Assembly: GCA_022837485.1 (NCBI GenBank)
Contig: JALHHH010000031.1
Span: 1 to 27,019 of the forward strand
Reading direction: 5' to 3'
Origin: Bacteroidales bacterium
GTDB lineage: Bacteria; Bacteroidota; Bacteroidia; Bacteroidales; Lentimicrobiaceae
DNA: 27,019 nucleotides
How positions within the stretch are numbered: position 1 is the stretch's first letter; every line of letters begins with the position of its first letter. The notes under the pieces were generated by a model. It was not told the DNA's origin. It worked only from the letters and a program-made list of their open reading frames with translations, and did no database searches. Positions 15,599 through 23,643 of the stretch are shown in pieces. Both the position numbers and the translations under genes were made by a program.

Positions 15599-18586
15599 AT
15601 GCAAACGTCACCATACGCACTTCTGGCCCGGAAATTCTATTTTACCGATACTGCCTTCATCAACCTGATGAAGAAAAGGATCTACAACGTGCTGCTGATA
15701 GCCAGTAATTACGATTCCTTTGTTCTTGAAGGCGATGGCCGGATCGACGAACAGATATTCAACGAATACGTTTCCCTTAGCCTCAGATATCCCCCGCAGT
15801 TTATTCAGGTTTCGTCGGAAGCGGAAGCGATGAAAGTGCTTGAGGAACAAAACATCGACCTGATCATTACCATGCTCAGCATGGGTAAGAGCGATAATTT
15901 TGAACTTGCAAAACGGGTAAAAAGCAGGTACCCCCTGAAACCCATTGTGGTTCTTACTTCGTTTTCGAGGGAGGTAACCATGACCCTGGCAAACGAGGAT
16001 ATGTCGGCCATCGATTATGTGTTCTCCTGGCTGGGGAATGCCGATATTCTTCTGGCTATCATCAAGCTGATTGAAGATCGCATGAATGCGGAACACGACG
16101 TGAAAGAAGTGGGCGTTCAGGTAATTCTTCTCGTTGAAGACTCTATCCGCTTTTATTCGAGTTACCTGCCAAATATTTATAAAATAATTTTTAAGCAGTC
16201 CAAGTCTTTTATGACCGAGGGTCTCAACGAGCATCAGATGATGTTGCGCATGCGCGGACGGCCAAAGATACTGCTTGCTACCACTTATGAGGAAGCCATA
16301 AATTATTACGAAAAGTATAAGAATAACCTGCTCGGAATCATTACCGATATATCCTACCCGCGCAATGGCGCCGAAGACCGGCAGGCAGGGGTACGACTGG
16401 TTGAAAAGGTAAAACGCGACGATGAGTTTATCCCTATCCTGATGCAGTCGTCCGATATTTCGAACCATGAGGTGGCCCGCGATCTCCGGGTTGGTTTTCT
16501 GCATAAGCAATCGAAAACACTGTCGATCGAACTGCGGAATTTTATAAAGCAGTATTTTGCATTCGGCGATTTTGTTTTTGTTGACCCTGAAACCCGGCTG
16601 GAAGTGGCCCGCGCCGCCGATTTAAAAGCGCTGCAGCAAAAAATCTTCGAAATTCCCGAAAGCTCCCTGGAATACCATGTTTACCGCAATCACGTTTCCA
16701 AATGGCTGTATGCCAGGGCTCTGTTTCCCCTGGCGGAACTTTTCAGGGATATACGTCCCAACGATTTCAACGACCTTGACGAAATCCGAAGGTTTATTTT
16801 TGATGCCATTGCTACCTTTCGTCTCAATAAGGCCAGGGGGATTATAGCAGAATTCAACCGTGAAAGTTTCGATGAATACCTCAGTTTTACAAGGGTAGGA
16901 CAGGGCTCTATTGGTGGGAAGGCCCGTGGACTGGCATTCCTCGATTCGATGATAAAACGTAACCGGCTGCTCGACAAATGGCCGGGCGTTATCGTTACCA
17001 TCCCGCGAACCGTGGTGCTGGGTACCGATATCTTCGATGAGTTCATGGAAGAGAATAATCTTTATAAGATTGCACTTTCCGACCTCAGCGATGATGAGAT
17101 CCTTGATCATTTTGTTGCTGCCCGGCTTCCGTTTCGATTGCACGAAGATCTGTATACCTTCATCAGCGTGGTGAACCGTCCGATAGCCGTACGTTCGTCG
17201 AGTATGCTCGAAGATTCATATTACCAGCCATTCGCCGGAATATACTCCACCTACATGGTTCCGAATTTCGCCAACGACGAACGGATGACCATCGAGAATC
17301 TGAGCAATGCCATTAAAAGTGTATACGCTTCCGCCTTCTACCACGATTCCAAATCATACATGATGGCAACCTCCAATGTGATCGATGAGGAAAAAATGGC
17401 CATCGTACTGCAGGAAGTGGCCGGCTCAAGATATGGCGATCGTTTTTATCCAACTTTGTCGGGCGTTGCACGATCGATCGACTTTTACCCCATCGCCCCA
17501 GAAAAACCGGAAGACGGCATTGCAAACATTGCGCTGGGGCTTGGGAAGTACATTGTGGATGGCGGATTAACGCTGAGATTTTCTCCCAGGTATCCGCGGA
17601 AAGTACTGCAGCTGTCAACACCCGAGTTTGCGCTCCGCGAAACACAGAAGCATTTTTATGCCCTCGACCTGCGACCGGGTACGTTTGTTGCGTCTACCGA
17701 CGACAGTGCCAACCTGCTGAGACTTCAGATTCCGGAAGCCGAGGCCGATGGTTCGCTCAGAAATATCGTTTCTACCTTCGATTACGAAACCAATATGATC
17801 CGCGACGGAATGCTGGGAAAGGGAAAGCGTATTGTTACATTCTCTAATATACTCAGCCATAATGTTTTTCCTTTGGCGGAGATTCTGGCCAACGTACTAG
17901 AAACCGGACAACGTGAAATGAGCAAGCCGGTTGAGATTGAGTTTGCCGTTGAACTCAACCAGCCCGATGGAATGCCGGCCCTCTTTAACCTGCTTCAGAT
18001 ACGCCCTATCGTCGACAACCGCGAAGCAATCGAAGCACATCTGGAGGACCTTGAAGAAAAGGATACCATCATATACGCACACCATGCCCTGGGAAATGGT
18101 ATAATCAAAGATGTCAGCGATGTGGTTTATATTAAGCCAGAGTCGTTTAATCCATCCTCAAATAAAGAAACGGCACTGCGGATTGGAGAGCTGAACGAAC
18201 GTTTCCTGGCTGCAGGTAAAAACTACATACTGGTGGGGCCGGGACGCTGGGGGAGCAGCGATCCATGGCTCGGAATACCCGTAAAATGGCCCCAGATTTC
18301 CGCTGCGCGGGTGATTGTGGAGTCGGGACTCGAACATTACCGCATCGACCCCAGTCAGGGAACCCATTTCTTTCAGAACCTTACCTCATTCCGGGTTGGA
18401 TACTTTACCATTAATCCATACATTAAAGACGGTTTCTACGACCTTGAATATCTGTCGAAGCAAACCGCCTGTTACGAGGATGAGGTCATTCGCCATGTGT
18501 GCTTCTCCAGGCCCATGACAATTATGATTGACGGAAAGAAGAATCTTGGGGTGGTATTGAAACCGGATGTAGAACCCAAGGGGTAA
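15599..18586 (+). CDS. Receiver-receiver-ATP-grasp protein (PEP/pyruvate-binding domain), not a PEP synthase
   Basis: A 995-residue cytoplasmic protein of a type I know mainly from Bacteroidota. Residues about 28-160 form a receiver-like domain whose phosphoacceptor position is Thr91 (IDLIITMLS), so it is a pseudo-receiver. Residues about 174-320 form a second receiver that keeps Glu180/Asp181, Asp250 (GIITDIS), Ser284 and Lys303. After a helical linker, residues about 428-805 are an ATP-grasp domain of the PEP synthase/pyruvate phosphate dikinase N-terminal type. It contains SIGGKARG, VRSSSMLED (Arg532-Asp539), QPFAG, PVEIEFAV and LLQIRPI. The swivelling phosphohistidine domain (T-S-H-A motif) and the PEP-binding barrel are both absent, and a unique C-terminal region follows (VGPGRWGSSDPW). 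The ATG at 15599 lies just after a -7 box. The frame is open further upstream to 15467, but that start would overlap glsA. Confidence 0.88.
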   Translation: MQTSPYALLARKFYFTDTAFINLMKKRIYNVLLIASNYDSFVLEGDGRIDEQIFNEYVSLSLRYPPQFIQVSSEAEAMKVLEEQNIDLIITMLSMGKSDNFELAKRVKSRYPLKPIVVLTSFSREVTMTLANEDMSAIDYVFSWLGNADILLAIIKLIEDRMNAEHDVKEVGVQVILLVEDSIRFYSSYLPNIYKIIFKQSKSFMTEGLNEHQMMLRMRGRPKILLATTYEEAINYYEKYKNNLLGIITDISYPRNGAEDRQAGVRLVEKVKRDDEFIPILMQSSDISNHEVARDLRVGFLHKQSKTLSIELRNFIKQYFAFGDFVFVDPETRLEVARAADLKALQQKIFEIPESSLEYHVYRNHVSKWLYARALFPLAELFRDIRPNDFNDLDEIRRFIFDAIATFRLNKARGIIAEFNRESFDEYLSFTRVGQGSIGGKARGLAFLDSMIKRNRLLDKWPGVIVTIPRTVVLGTDIFDEFMEENNLYKIALSDLSDDEILDHFVAARLPFRLHEDLYTFISVVNRPIAVRSSSMLEDSYYQPFAGIYSTYMVPNFANDERMTIENLSNAIKSVYASAFYHDSKSYMMATSNVIDEEKMAIVLQEVAGSRYGDRFYPTLSGVARSIDFYPIAPEKPEDGIANIALGLGKYIVDGGLTLRFSPRYPRKVLQLSTPEFALRETQKHFYALDLRPGTFVASTDDSANLLRLQIPEAEADGSLRNIVSTFDYETNMIRDGMLGKGKRIVTFSNILSHNVFPLAEILANVLETGQREMSKPVEIEFAVELNQPDGMPALFNLLQIRPIVDNREAIEAHLEDLEEKDTIIYAHHALGNGIIKDVSDVVYIKPESFNPSSNKETALRIGELNERFLAAGKNYILVGPGRWGSSDPWLGIPVKWPQISAARVIVESGLEHYRIDPSQGTHFFQNLTSFRVGYFTINPYIKDGFYDLEYLSKQTACYEDEVIRHVCFSRPMTIMIDGKKNLGVVLKPDVEPKG

Positions 18587-18594
18587 AAAACGGC

Positions 18595-19410
18595 CTAGTT
18601 GCCGTCGATCAGATAGGCTCTGAGTTTGTCGGAGCGGGCATTTTCGAATAATTCTCCGGGGTTGCCCTGCTCAATGATTTCTCCATCGTGCATGAATATA
18701 ACATGGTCGGCCAGTCGGATTGCCTGTCGCAATACGTGCGTAACCAGCACTATGGTGTAGTGTTTCTTGATCTCCCGAAAAAGATTCTCGATAATTTTGC
18801 TGGAGGTGGGATCAAGAGCCGAAGTGGGTTCATCGGCCAGGATGATGGCCGGTTTTACAGCAAGTCCCCGCGCCAGGCATAAGCGTTGCTGCTGACCGAT
18901 CGATAAACTGGTTGCCGGGGCATTTAACCTTCCCTTAACCTCTTCCCATAATCCTACCTCACGCAGATGCTTTTCAACCGAAAACGCAATCAACCGCTTG
19001 TCGCGAACGCCCTTGAGTTTCAGTCCGTATGACACGTTTTTAAATATCGAAACAGGAAGGGGATAGGGTCTCTGCGAAAGAAGTCCCATTCGCTGCCTTA
19101 ATGCCGGTAAATCGGTCGTGCTGTTCAGAATATCGTCGTCACCTATGGTAATACTGCCCGTTACCTCCAACTCCCGGTAAAGGTCGGTAAGCCTGTTCAT
19201 GCATTTCAGCAGGGTTGTCTTTCCACATCCTGAGGGTCCGAGCAAAACTGTAATTCTGTTTTCCGGAATTTCCAGATTTATGTTTTTCAAAATGTGATGA
19301 TTTCCGGCATGCACATTCAGGTTAGATACCTTTAATGCCGGCCTTCCGGCCACGGAAGGGGTTAGGATTTCAACCAAAGACTCCGGCATTTCTGTATCGG
19401 GGGACTTCAT
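18595..19410 (-). CDS. pstB: Phosphate ABC transporter ATP-binding protein
   Basis: The ATPase of the high-affinity phosphate importer, 271 residues. Walker A is GPSGCGKTT (residues 58-66) and Walker B with the D-loop is IILADEPTSALD (189-200). The switch histidine is His225 in LVTH. The C-loop reads LSIGQQQR instead of the usual LSGGQQQR. The first 26 residues before ALKVSNL are an extra tail compared with E. coli PstB. It is last in the pstS-C-A-B order, 6 bp after pstA, and its stop faces the stop of the large plus-strand gene across 8 bp. No phoU follows. Confidence 0.93.
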   Translation of the reverse strand: MKSPDTEMPESLVEILTPSVAGRPALKVSNLNVHAGNHHILKNINLEIPENRITVLLGPSGCGKTTLLKCMNRLTDLYRELEVTGSITIGDDDILNSTTDLPALRQRMGLLSQRPYPLPVSIFKNVSYGLKLKGVRDKRLIAFSVEKHLREVGLWEEVKGRLNAPATSLSIGQQQRLCLARGLAVKPAIILADEPTSALDPTSSKIIENLFREIKKHYTIVLVTHVLRQAIRLADHVIFMHDGEIIEQGNPGELFENARSDKLRAYLIDGN

Positions 19411-19416
19411 AACCGT

Positions 19417-20271
19417 TTACTTTAAATTTGTTTTAGAGTAACGCTTTGACAGGAAACGTGCTCCCAGGCTTATACTCAGAATGATTACCGTAAGGATGAT
19501 GGCAGAAGCATAAGCACGGTCTCTGACCTCCGGGATGGGCGATCCGAGCTGAAAGAAGATGGCCAGCGGAAGGGTAGCTGCCGGTTCATCAAGGTTAACC
19601 GGAATGTTGTCGGTATACCCTGCAGTGAAAAGAACCGATGCGGCATCGCCTATTCCCCTGCCGAACGACAGCAGAATGGCGGTAATAAACCCTGAAAAAC
19701 CCTGCTTGAAGATGATCCGGAACGCCGTTTCAGAACGGGTGGATCCCAACGCCAGAGAGGCTTCGTGCAATCCTTTCGGGATGGTACTGAGTACTTCGTC
19801 GAATGTTCGTACCATGATGGGACTTATGAGCAATGCCACCGTAATGATTCCGGCAAGCAGGGAAGCGTTCATCCCGAAGAAAAGCATGAGCGTAAATCCG
19901 AATGCACCATAAACTATGGATGGTATTCCCCAAAGGGCATCCAGAAAATACCGGATCGTGTTTTGTGTTCGCCGGTATCTGATCAGATGCACATTAAGAT
20001 AAAGGGCGGCCGGCATACCGATAACGATGGCGATCAGGGTTGCACCAAGTGCTATGTAGAGCGAACCGGCAATGGCATTCAGCACGCCGCCCTCACCCCC
20101 GTAATAATAACCTCCTTTGGGTACCTTTACTACCATATCCCACGAAAGTGCCCCGAATCCTTTAACAAAGATCACAAGGATAATAAAAGCCAGTACAGCT
20201 ATAAGCGAGTAGGTCATTAATGCCGACAAGCCTATGTAGAATTTTTCTTCGACGCGTTTTATCCGTTTCAT
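19417..20271 (-). CDS. pstA: Phosphate ABC transporter permease
   Basis: Inner-membrane permease subunit, 284 residues, about six transmembrane helices (first at about 15-37, last at about 255-274). The EAA loop that docks on PstB is GLHEASLALGSTRSETAFRI at about residues 167-186, and the PstA-type ALWGIPSIVYGAFG and SFGRGIGDAASVLFTAG segments are present. It overlaps pstC by 4 bp in an ATGA arrangement, which indicates translational coupling, and pstB follows after 6 bp. Confidence 0.94.
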   Translation of the reverse strand: MKRIKRVEEKFYIGLSALMTYSLIAVLAFIILVIFVKGFGALSWDMVVKVPKGGYYYGGEGGVLNAIAGSLYIALGATLIAIVIGMPAALYLNVHLIRYRRTQNTIRYFLDALWGIPSIVYGAFGFTLMLFFGMNASLLAGIITVALLISPIMVRTFDEVLSTIPKGLHEASLALGSTRSETAFRIIFKQGFSGFITAILLSFGRGIGDAASVLFTAGYTDNIPVNLDEPAATLPLAIFFQLGSPIPEVRDRAYASAIILTVIILSISLGARFLSKRYSKTNLK

Positions 20272-21152
20272 TGCCGTTTGGTTTTGTGGATGAGGTAGCG
20301 GAAAAACAGGTTAATGAACAGGATGATCATCAGCAAAAGCAGAGCTGCAAACATCAGTGCCGAATCGTACATAGGAATCGACAGCATTTCGCCGTAGTTG
20401 TTGGCAATGAGAGCCGGCAGGGGGTAGGCTGCGTCAAAGGGCGATCCCGGCACTTTTACAACGTTACCGACCACCATCATAACCGCTATGGTTTCTCCAA
20501 AAGCCTTGGCAATGCCGAGTCCGAAGGCCGAGATGATGCCGGGATAGTTGCCGCGGATCACCACATGCTTCACGGCTTCCCAGCGCGTGGCACCAAGCGA
20601 AAGCGAAGCCTCTTTTAAGCCCGATGGTACGGTATTGAATACCTCGATCAGCATATTCAGGGTGTACGGAATGCACATCACAGCAAGTACAATACCCCCC
20701 GACAGCACCGAATACCCCGAAGAAGCGGTTCCAAAGAATGCAGCTGCTCCCGCCACCAGCGGTACTATTATCAATATGCCCCACACTCCGTAGATTACCG
20801 ATGGAAGTCCGGCAAGCACATCTATTACAGGATGCATAATCTTTACCAGTGTGCGCGTAGAAAATTGCGTTAGGTAGATGGCGGCAAGCAGACAGACGGG
20901 TGCGGTAAACAGAAACGATAAGAGGGTAACATGAACCGAGCCGGCAATGAAAGGCCGGAACCCGAAGTTTCCTGCCGATGGAGCCCATTCCGAAGAAAAG
21001 ATCAGAGAGAAAAACGATACATTCTCAAGCATAGGAGCAGCTTTGATGTACAATCCCACTCCTATAACCAAGGGTAAAGCCAGTATGGTTGCAAGTGAAA
21101 CGATCATCCACGAACCGTATAGCCTGTCAGCAATCTGCCGTTTAAACTGCAT
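20268..21152 (-). CDS. pstC: Phosphate ABC transporter permease
   Basis: The partner permease of PstA, 294 residues, about six transmembrane helices. Family blocks are VLAGLPSVIYGVWG, the EAA loop GLKEASLSLGATRWEAVKHV and GIAKAFGETIAVMMVVG. The G-E-T-I/A-V-x-M segment is typical of PstC. Its stop codon overlaps the pstA start. The 48 bp to the pstS stop contain no evident terminator, so all four pst genes are probably on one mRNA. Confidence 0.94.
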   Translation of the reverse strand: MQFKRQIADRLYGSWMIVSLATILALPLVIGVGLYIKAAPMLENVSFFSLIFSSEWAPSAGNFGFRPFIAGSVHVTLLSFLFTAPVCLLAAIYLTQFSTRTLVKIMHPVIDVLAGLPSVIYGVWGILIIVPLVAGAAAFFGTASSGYSVLSGGIVLAVMCIPYTLNMLIEVFNTVPSGLKEASLSLGATRWEAVKHVVIRGNYPGIISAFGLGIAKAFGETIAVMMVVGNVVKVPGSPFDAAYPLPALIANNYGEMLSIPMYDSALMFAALLLLMIILFINLFFRYLIHKTKRQ

Positions 21153-21200
21153 GGTGCTTATCTGTTTTTATTTTAGCTGTTACAGTTTTCGCAGAAATGA

Positions 21201-22142
21201 TTACTCTTCCAGCTTTCTCAGATATTCTTCAATTTTGGTAGTGTCAACCGGCACATAACCGGCTTCCTTCACAAACTGCTGTCCATCGGTAAGGCACCAG
21301 CGGATAAAGTCAAGAGTTGCCTGTTTCTGGGGTTTTCCGCCGGCGACAAAATAAAGTTCGCGGGCGGGAGGTGAAGGATAAATGCCTGTCGCAATGGCTT
21401 CAAGCACTCCGTCGAAGCTTTCGTAAAAGTCTTCCTCAGGATCAATGCTTCCATTGCCGTTGATGTCGATTGGGATGATCTCGATTCCCGGACGTTTTTT
21501 GCCGCTTGCAACGTCATAGGCAAAGATGGTGTTGTTGAATCCAATGCCAAGTTTGTCCTTTACAATGGCATCCGCCATTCCCGGATCACCGTAAATGCCG
21601 ATTCCTGCCAGGTTTTCCTGTTTCCCGTCAAGGTACTTTGCCCAGGTTTCGGCAGCACCGCATGCATCCGAACGAGTATAAATTTCCATAGCCTGACCTT
21701 GTCCGCCACCCAGCAGCGTACCCCAGTTGCTGATGGTTTTTTCGATAAAAACAGCTTTGAATTCCTCGCGCGTAAGACCCTGGCTGAGAATCTGGTCCAG
21801 ATACGGATTCTGACTGTTTATGGTAGGAACTACTGCATCAATGGTAAGTCCGACCCACCAGACTCCGCGGGCTTTTTCCTCTTCGGAAATTTCACGGGAA
21901 AACATCCCAAGGTCAACAGCCCCCGAGAGAGCATCCGCCATCCCTTTGCCGGCTCCGCCTCCCGATACGTTGAACCTTGCTTCGGGGTTTATTTTCTTGT
22001 ATTCCTCCGTCCACTTAACTGCCAGAGGATACAATGCAAATGCACCCGAGAGTGTGATGGTCTGTTCTTTTTGCTTCCGTGATGCACAGGAAGCCAGGAT
22101 CAAAACAGCTGCCAGCATGAGCAGCAAAGGCGTTTTTTTCAT
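21201..22142 (-). CDS. pstS: Phosphate-binding lipoprotein of the Pst importer
   Basis: A 313-residue substrate-binding protein. The signal peptide ends in a lipobox LASC with Cys19 as the lipidated residue, so the protein is membrane-tethered in the periplasm. The first phosphate-contact region is TLSGAFALYPL (about 30-40) and the second is SGGGAGKGMADALSGAVDLGMFSR (from Ser60). A third, YTRSDACGAAETW, is at about 155-167. The C-terminus carries the usual FIRWCLTDGQQFVKEAGYVP. Residues 226-237 form a perfect 12-residue EF-hand-like loop (DINGNGSIDPEE), unusual compared with E. coli PstS. The gene follows the porin by 118 bp and precedes pstC by 48 bp. Confidence 0.93.
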   Translation of the reverse strand: MKKTPLLLMLAAVLILASCASRKQKEQTITLSGAFALYPLAVKWTEEYKKINPEARFNVSGGGAGKGMADALSGAVDLGMFSREISEEEKARGVWWVGLTIDAVVPTINSQNPYLDQILSQGLTREEFKAVFIEKTISNWGTLLGGGQGQAMEIYTRSDACGAAETWAKYLDGKQENLAGIGIYGDPGMADAIVKDKLGIGFNNTIFAYDVASGKKRPGIEIIPIDINGNGSIDPEEDFYESFDGVLEAIATGIYPSPPARELYFVAGGKPQKQATLDFIRWCLTDGQQFVKEAGYVPVDTTKIEEYLRKLEE

Positions 22143-22260
22143 CCGTAGTACGTTTTTTTAACAGGTTCAGATAATTGTTTTACGGGGCTTTTGTAAAGCC
22201 TCATGATGTGCAATTCCCCGTCAGGCGCTGCGTCAAATGCGGGTTTTTATCCGATCTTTC
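22143..22260 (-). promoter_or_regulatory. Porin-pstS intergenic region with small hairpin
   Basis: These 118 bp hold a perfect 6-bp stem GGCTTT/AAAGCC with a TGT loop at 22186-22200. The first half overlaps an outer inverted pair ACGGGG (22182-22187) and CCCCGT (22216-22221). No T run follows on the minus strand and no exact TAnnTTTG box is seen. The hairpin may be an attenuator or an mRNA-stability element between porin and pst genes, or chance. Confidence 0.3.
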
Positions 22261-23523
22261 TTACTGCCTGAAAAGCGAAGGTGTCAGCGTAAGCTGCAGA
22301 TAGAAAAACTGGGAGAATTTTTCGTTTACAACATCCTGAATCCCTTTGAGCGTTTCGGTAGGATCGTAGAAACAGTATCCGGCCTCCAGATTGCCCCAGT
22401 CGGTGAATTTATACCGGATTACAAGGTCGTTTTCCATGCCCAGAGCCTTTTCGTCGAGGGTGGCAGGATTTGCCTGTGCCAGGCTGAACAGGTGCAGGGT
22501 GTTTCGGGCGGAGAGCTTTTTGTTGAACTGGTAATCAATGTAAAGGTAGGCATTGGACAGGCCTCCCTGATTGGTTTGTTTTGCATAGGAGGTGAAATAG
22601 TCCATCAAGCCATTGAATCCGTGCCGGTTGCCGTAGAGTGGATCAAACAGCCTGTCGGTCTCGCCCGGAGCAATTATCTTGTCGTTTCCCGAAAGGTAGG
22701 AGTATCCAAGTCCGGGTGTCAGCTTCCCGGCCTTATAGTTTACTTCGGCATCCAGCAGCATTGCACTCAGATCGTTAGACTTCTGGTTTTTCCCGTACTG
22801 AAAGTAGAAATTACCCCAGAATGTCAATCCCTCTTTTTTTAATTCGGAAAATATGCCGGTAGTGTGCCTGAAATTCATGGCATCGGTGGTGTCGGTTTTG
22901 GTAATGCCAGCTGAAATATGCATCAGCGATAACTTGAAGTGATCGTTGAACTTTCGGTTGAACCACAAAAAGTTGAGGGATTTAATCCGTGAAGTTGGGT
23001 ATAGATTCCCGAAAGAAGCTTCCGATCTTGTATTCCACGAAGCTCCTGCATGAATATTCAGTTGGTCGAGCTTCATTTTCAGCACAAGAGCATCGTAGGA
23101 TATCCCGTTCTGATTCCAGTTACGGGTACCCAAAAGCCGCTGATTGTCGTATGCAAGTTCCTGTCGTCCGACTTTTACCCGGGCACTGCTGCATAATTTA
23201 ATATCTGCATATGCTTCGTGAAGGTCAAGCGAGGGATTATCCCCGATTCCGGAACTCATTATTGCCTGATCTCCCCACAGTCTGACATCCTGAGGGGCAA
23301 TTCTGATCTTCAGATTTTCATTTTCATAATTAATGTTGAGTCGGGTACGCTGGGATACAAAAACCGCGGGAACGGTACCTTCTAAGGCCAGGCTCTTATA
23401 TCCATCCCTCACTTCCAGCCTGTTGCGAATTTGTGCATCAATCGAAAACTGGGCATTTACATCCTGTGAAAGGAACATGGTAAGCAATACCATTCCGGCA
23501 ATGCCTGCGTGCGTTAGTTTCAT
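22261..23523 (-). CDS. Outer-membrane beta-barrel porin (alginate-export-like family)
   Basis: A 420-residue outer-membrane protein. The signal peptide ends at residues 20-24 (QDVNAQ), and the remainder is a run of amphipathic beta strands. The start is RNRLEVRDGYKSL, followed by SQRTRLNINYEN, RIAPQDVRLWGDQ, LHEAYADIKL and KVGRQELAYDNQRLLG. This order resembles the alginate-export porin family (AlgE-like), widely used in Bacteroidota genomes for porins of unknown substrate. Because it sits directly upstream of pstS and after a two-component pair, phosphate or polyphosphate passage is a reasonable guess. It is not a recognised OprP/PhoE-type porin. A good -7 box and an upstream repeat array precede it. 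Confidence 0.8.
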   Translation of the reverse strand: MKLTHAGIAGMVLLTMFLSQDVNAQFSIDAQIRNRLEVRDGYKSLALEGTVPAVFVSQRTRLNINYENENLKIRIAPQDVRLWGDQAIMSSGIGDNPSLDLHEAYADIKLCSSARVKVGRQELAYDNQRLLGTRNWNQNGISYDALVLKMKLDQLNIHAGASWNTRSEASFGNLYPTSRIKSLNFLWFNRKFNDHFKLSLMHISAGITKTDTTDAMNFRHTTGIFSELKKEGLTFWGNFYFQYGKNQKSNDLSAMLLDAEVNYKAGKLTPGLGYSYLSGNDKIIAPGETDRLFDPLYGNRHGFNGLMDYFTSYAKQTNQGGLSNAYLYIDYQFNKKLSARNTLHLFSLAQANPATLDEKALGMENDLVIRYKFTDWGNLEAGYCFYDPTETLKGIQDVVNEKFSQFFYLQLTLTPSLFRQ

Positions 23524-23547
23524 AAGCGGTTGTGTTTTGGTTCAGTC

Positions 23548-23555
23548 CAAAGGTA
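23548..23555 (-). promoter_or_regulatory. Bacteroidota -7 box for the porin gene
   Basis: Read on the minus strand, 23555 to 23548 is TACCTTTG, an exact TAnnTTTG match 24 bp before the ATG at 23523. At the -33 distance the sequence is a T run (about 23578-23573) rather than TTTG, which fits a promoter needing an activator. Confidence 0.6.
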
Positions 23556-23592
23556 AGACTGTTTGCCGGGTGAAAAAACCGCTTTTGTGCGT

Positions 23593-23640
23593 AATACGCG
23601 AATACGTTAAAATACGGATGAATACGTGTAAAAGCGTATT
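23593..23640 (-). repeat. AATACG repeat array, candidate operator upstream of the porin
   Basis: The hexamer AATACG occurs at 23593, 23601, 23611 and 23621 (steps of 8, 10 and 10 bp), followed by the inverted copy CGTATT at 23635-23640. The last direct copy and the inverted copy form a dyad with 8 bp between half-sites. The array lies about 38-85 bp upstream of the porin -7 box, where activators usually bind, and directly after the stop of the NarL-type regulator gene. Confidence 0.55.
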
Positions 23641-23643
23641 GCC

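Noticed and set aside
15608..16510. Minus-strand ORF (300 residues) opposite the receiver domains
   Set aside because: It lies fully antisense to well-supported receiver domains and its translation has no domain-like pattern.
15599..18586. Annotation of the large gene as PEP synthase (ppsA)
   Set aside because: Only the ATP-grasp domain is shared with PpsA; the phosphohistidine and PEP-binding domains are missing.
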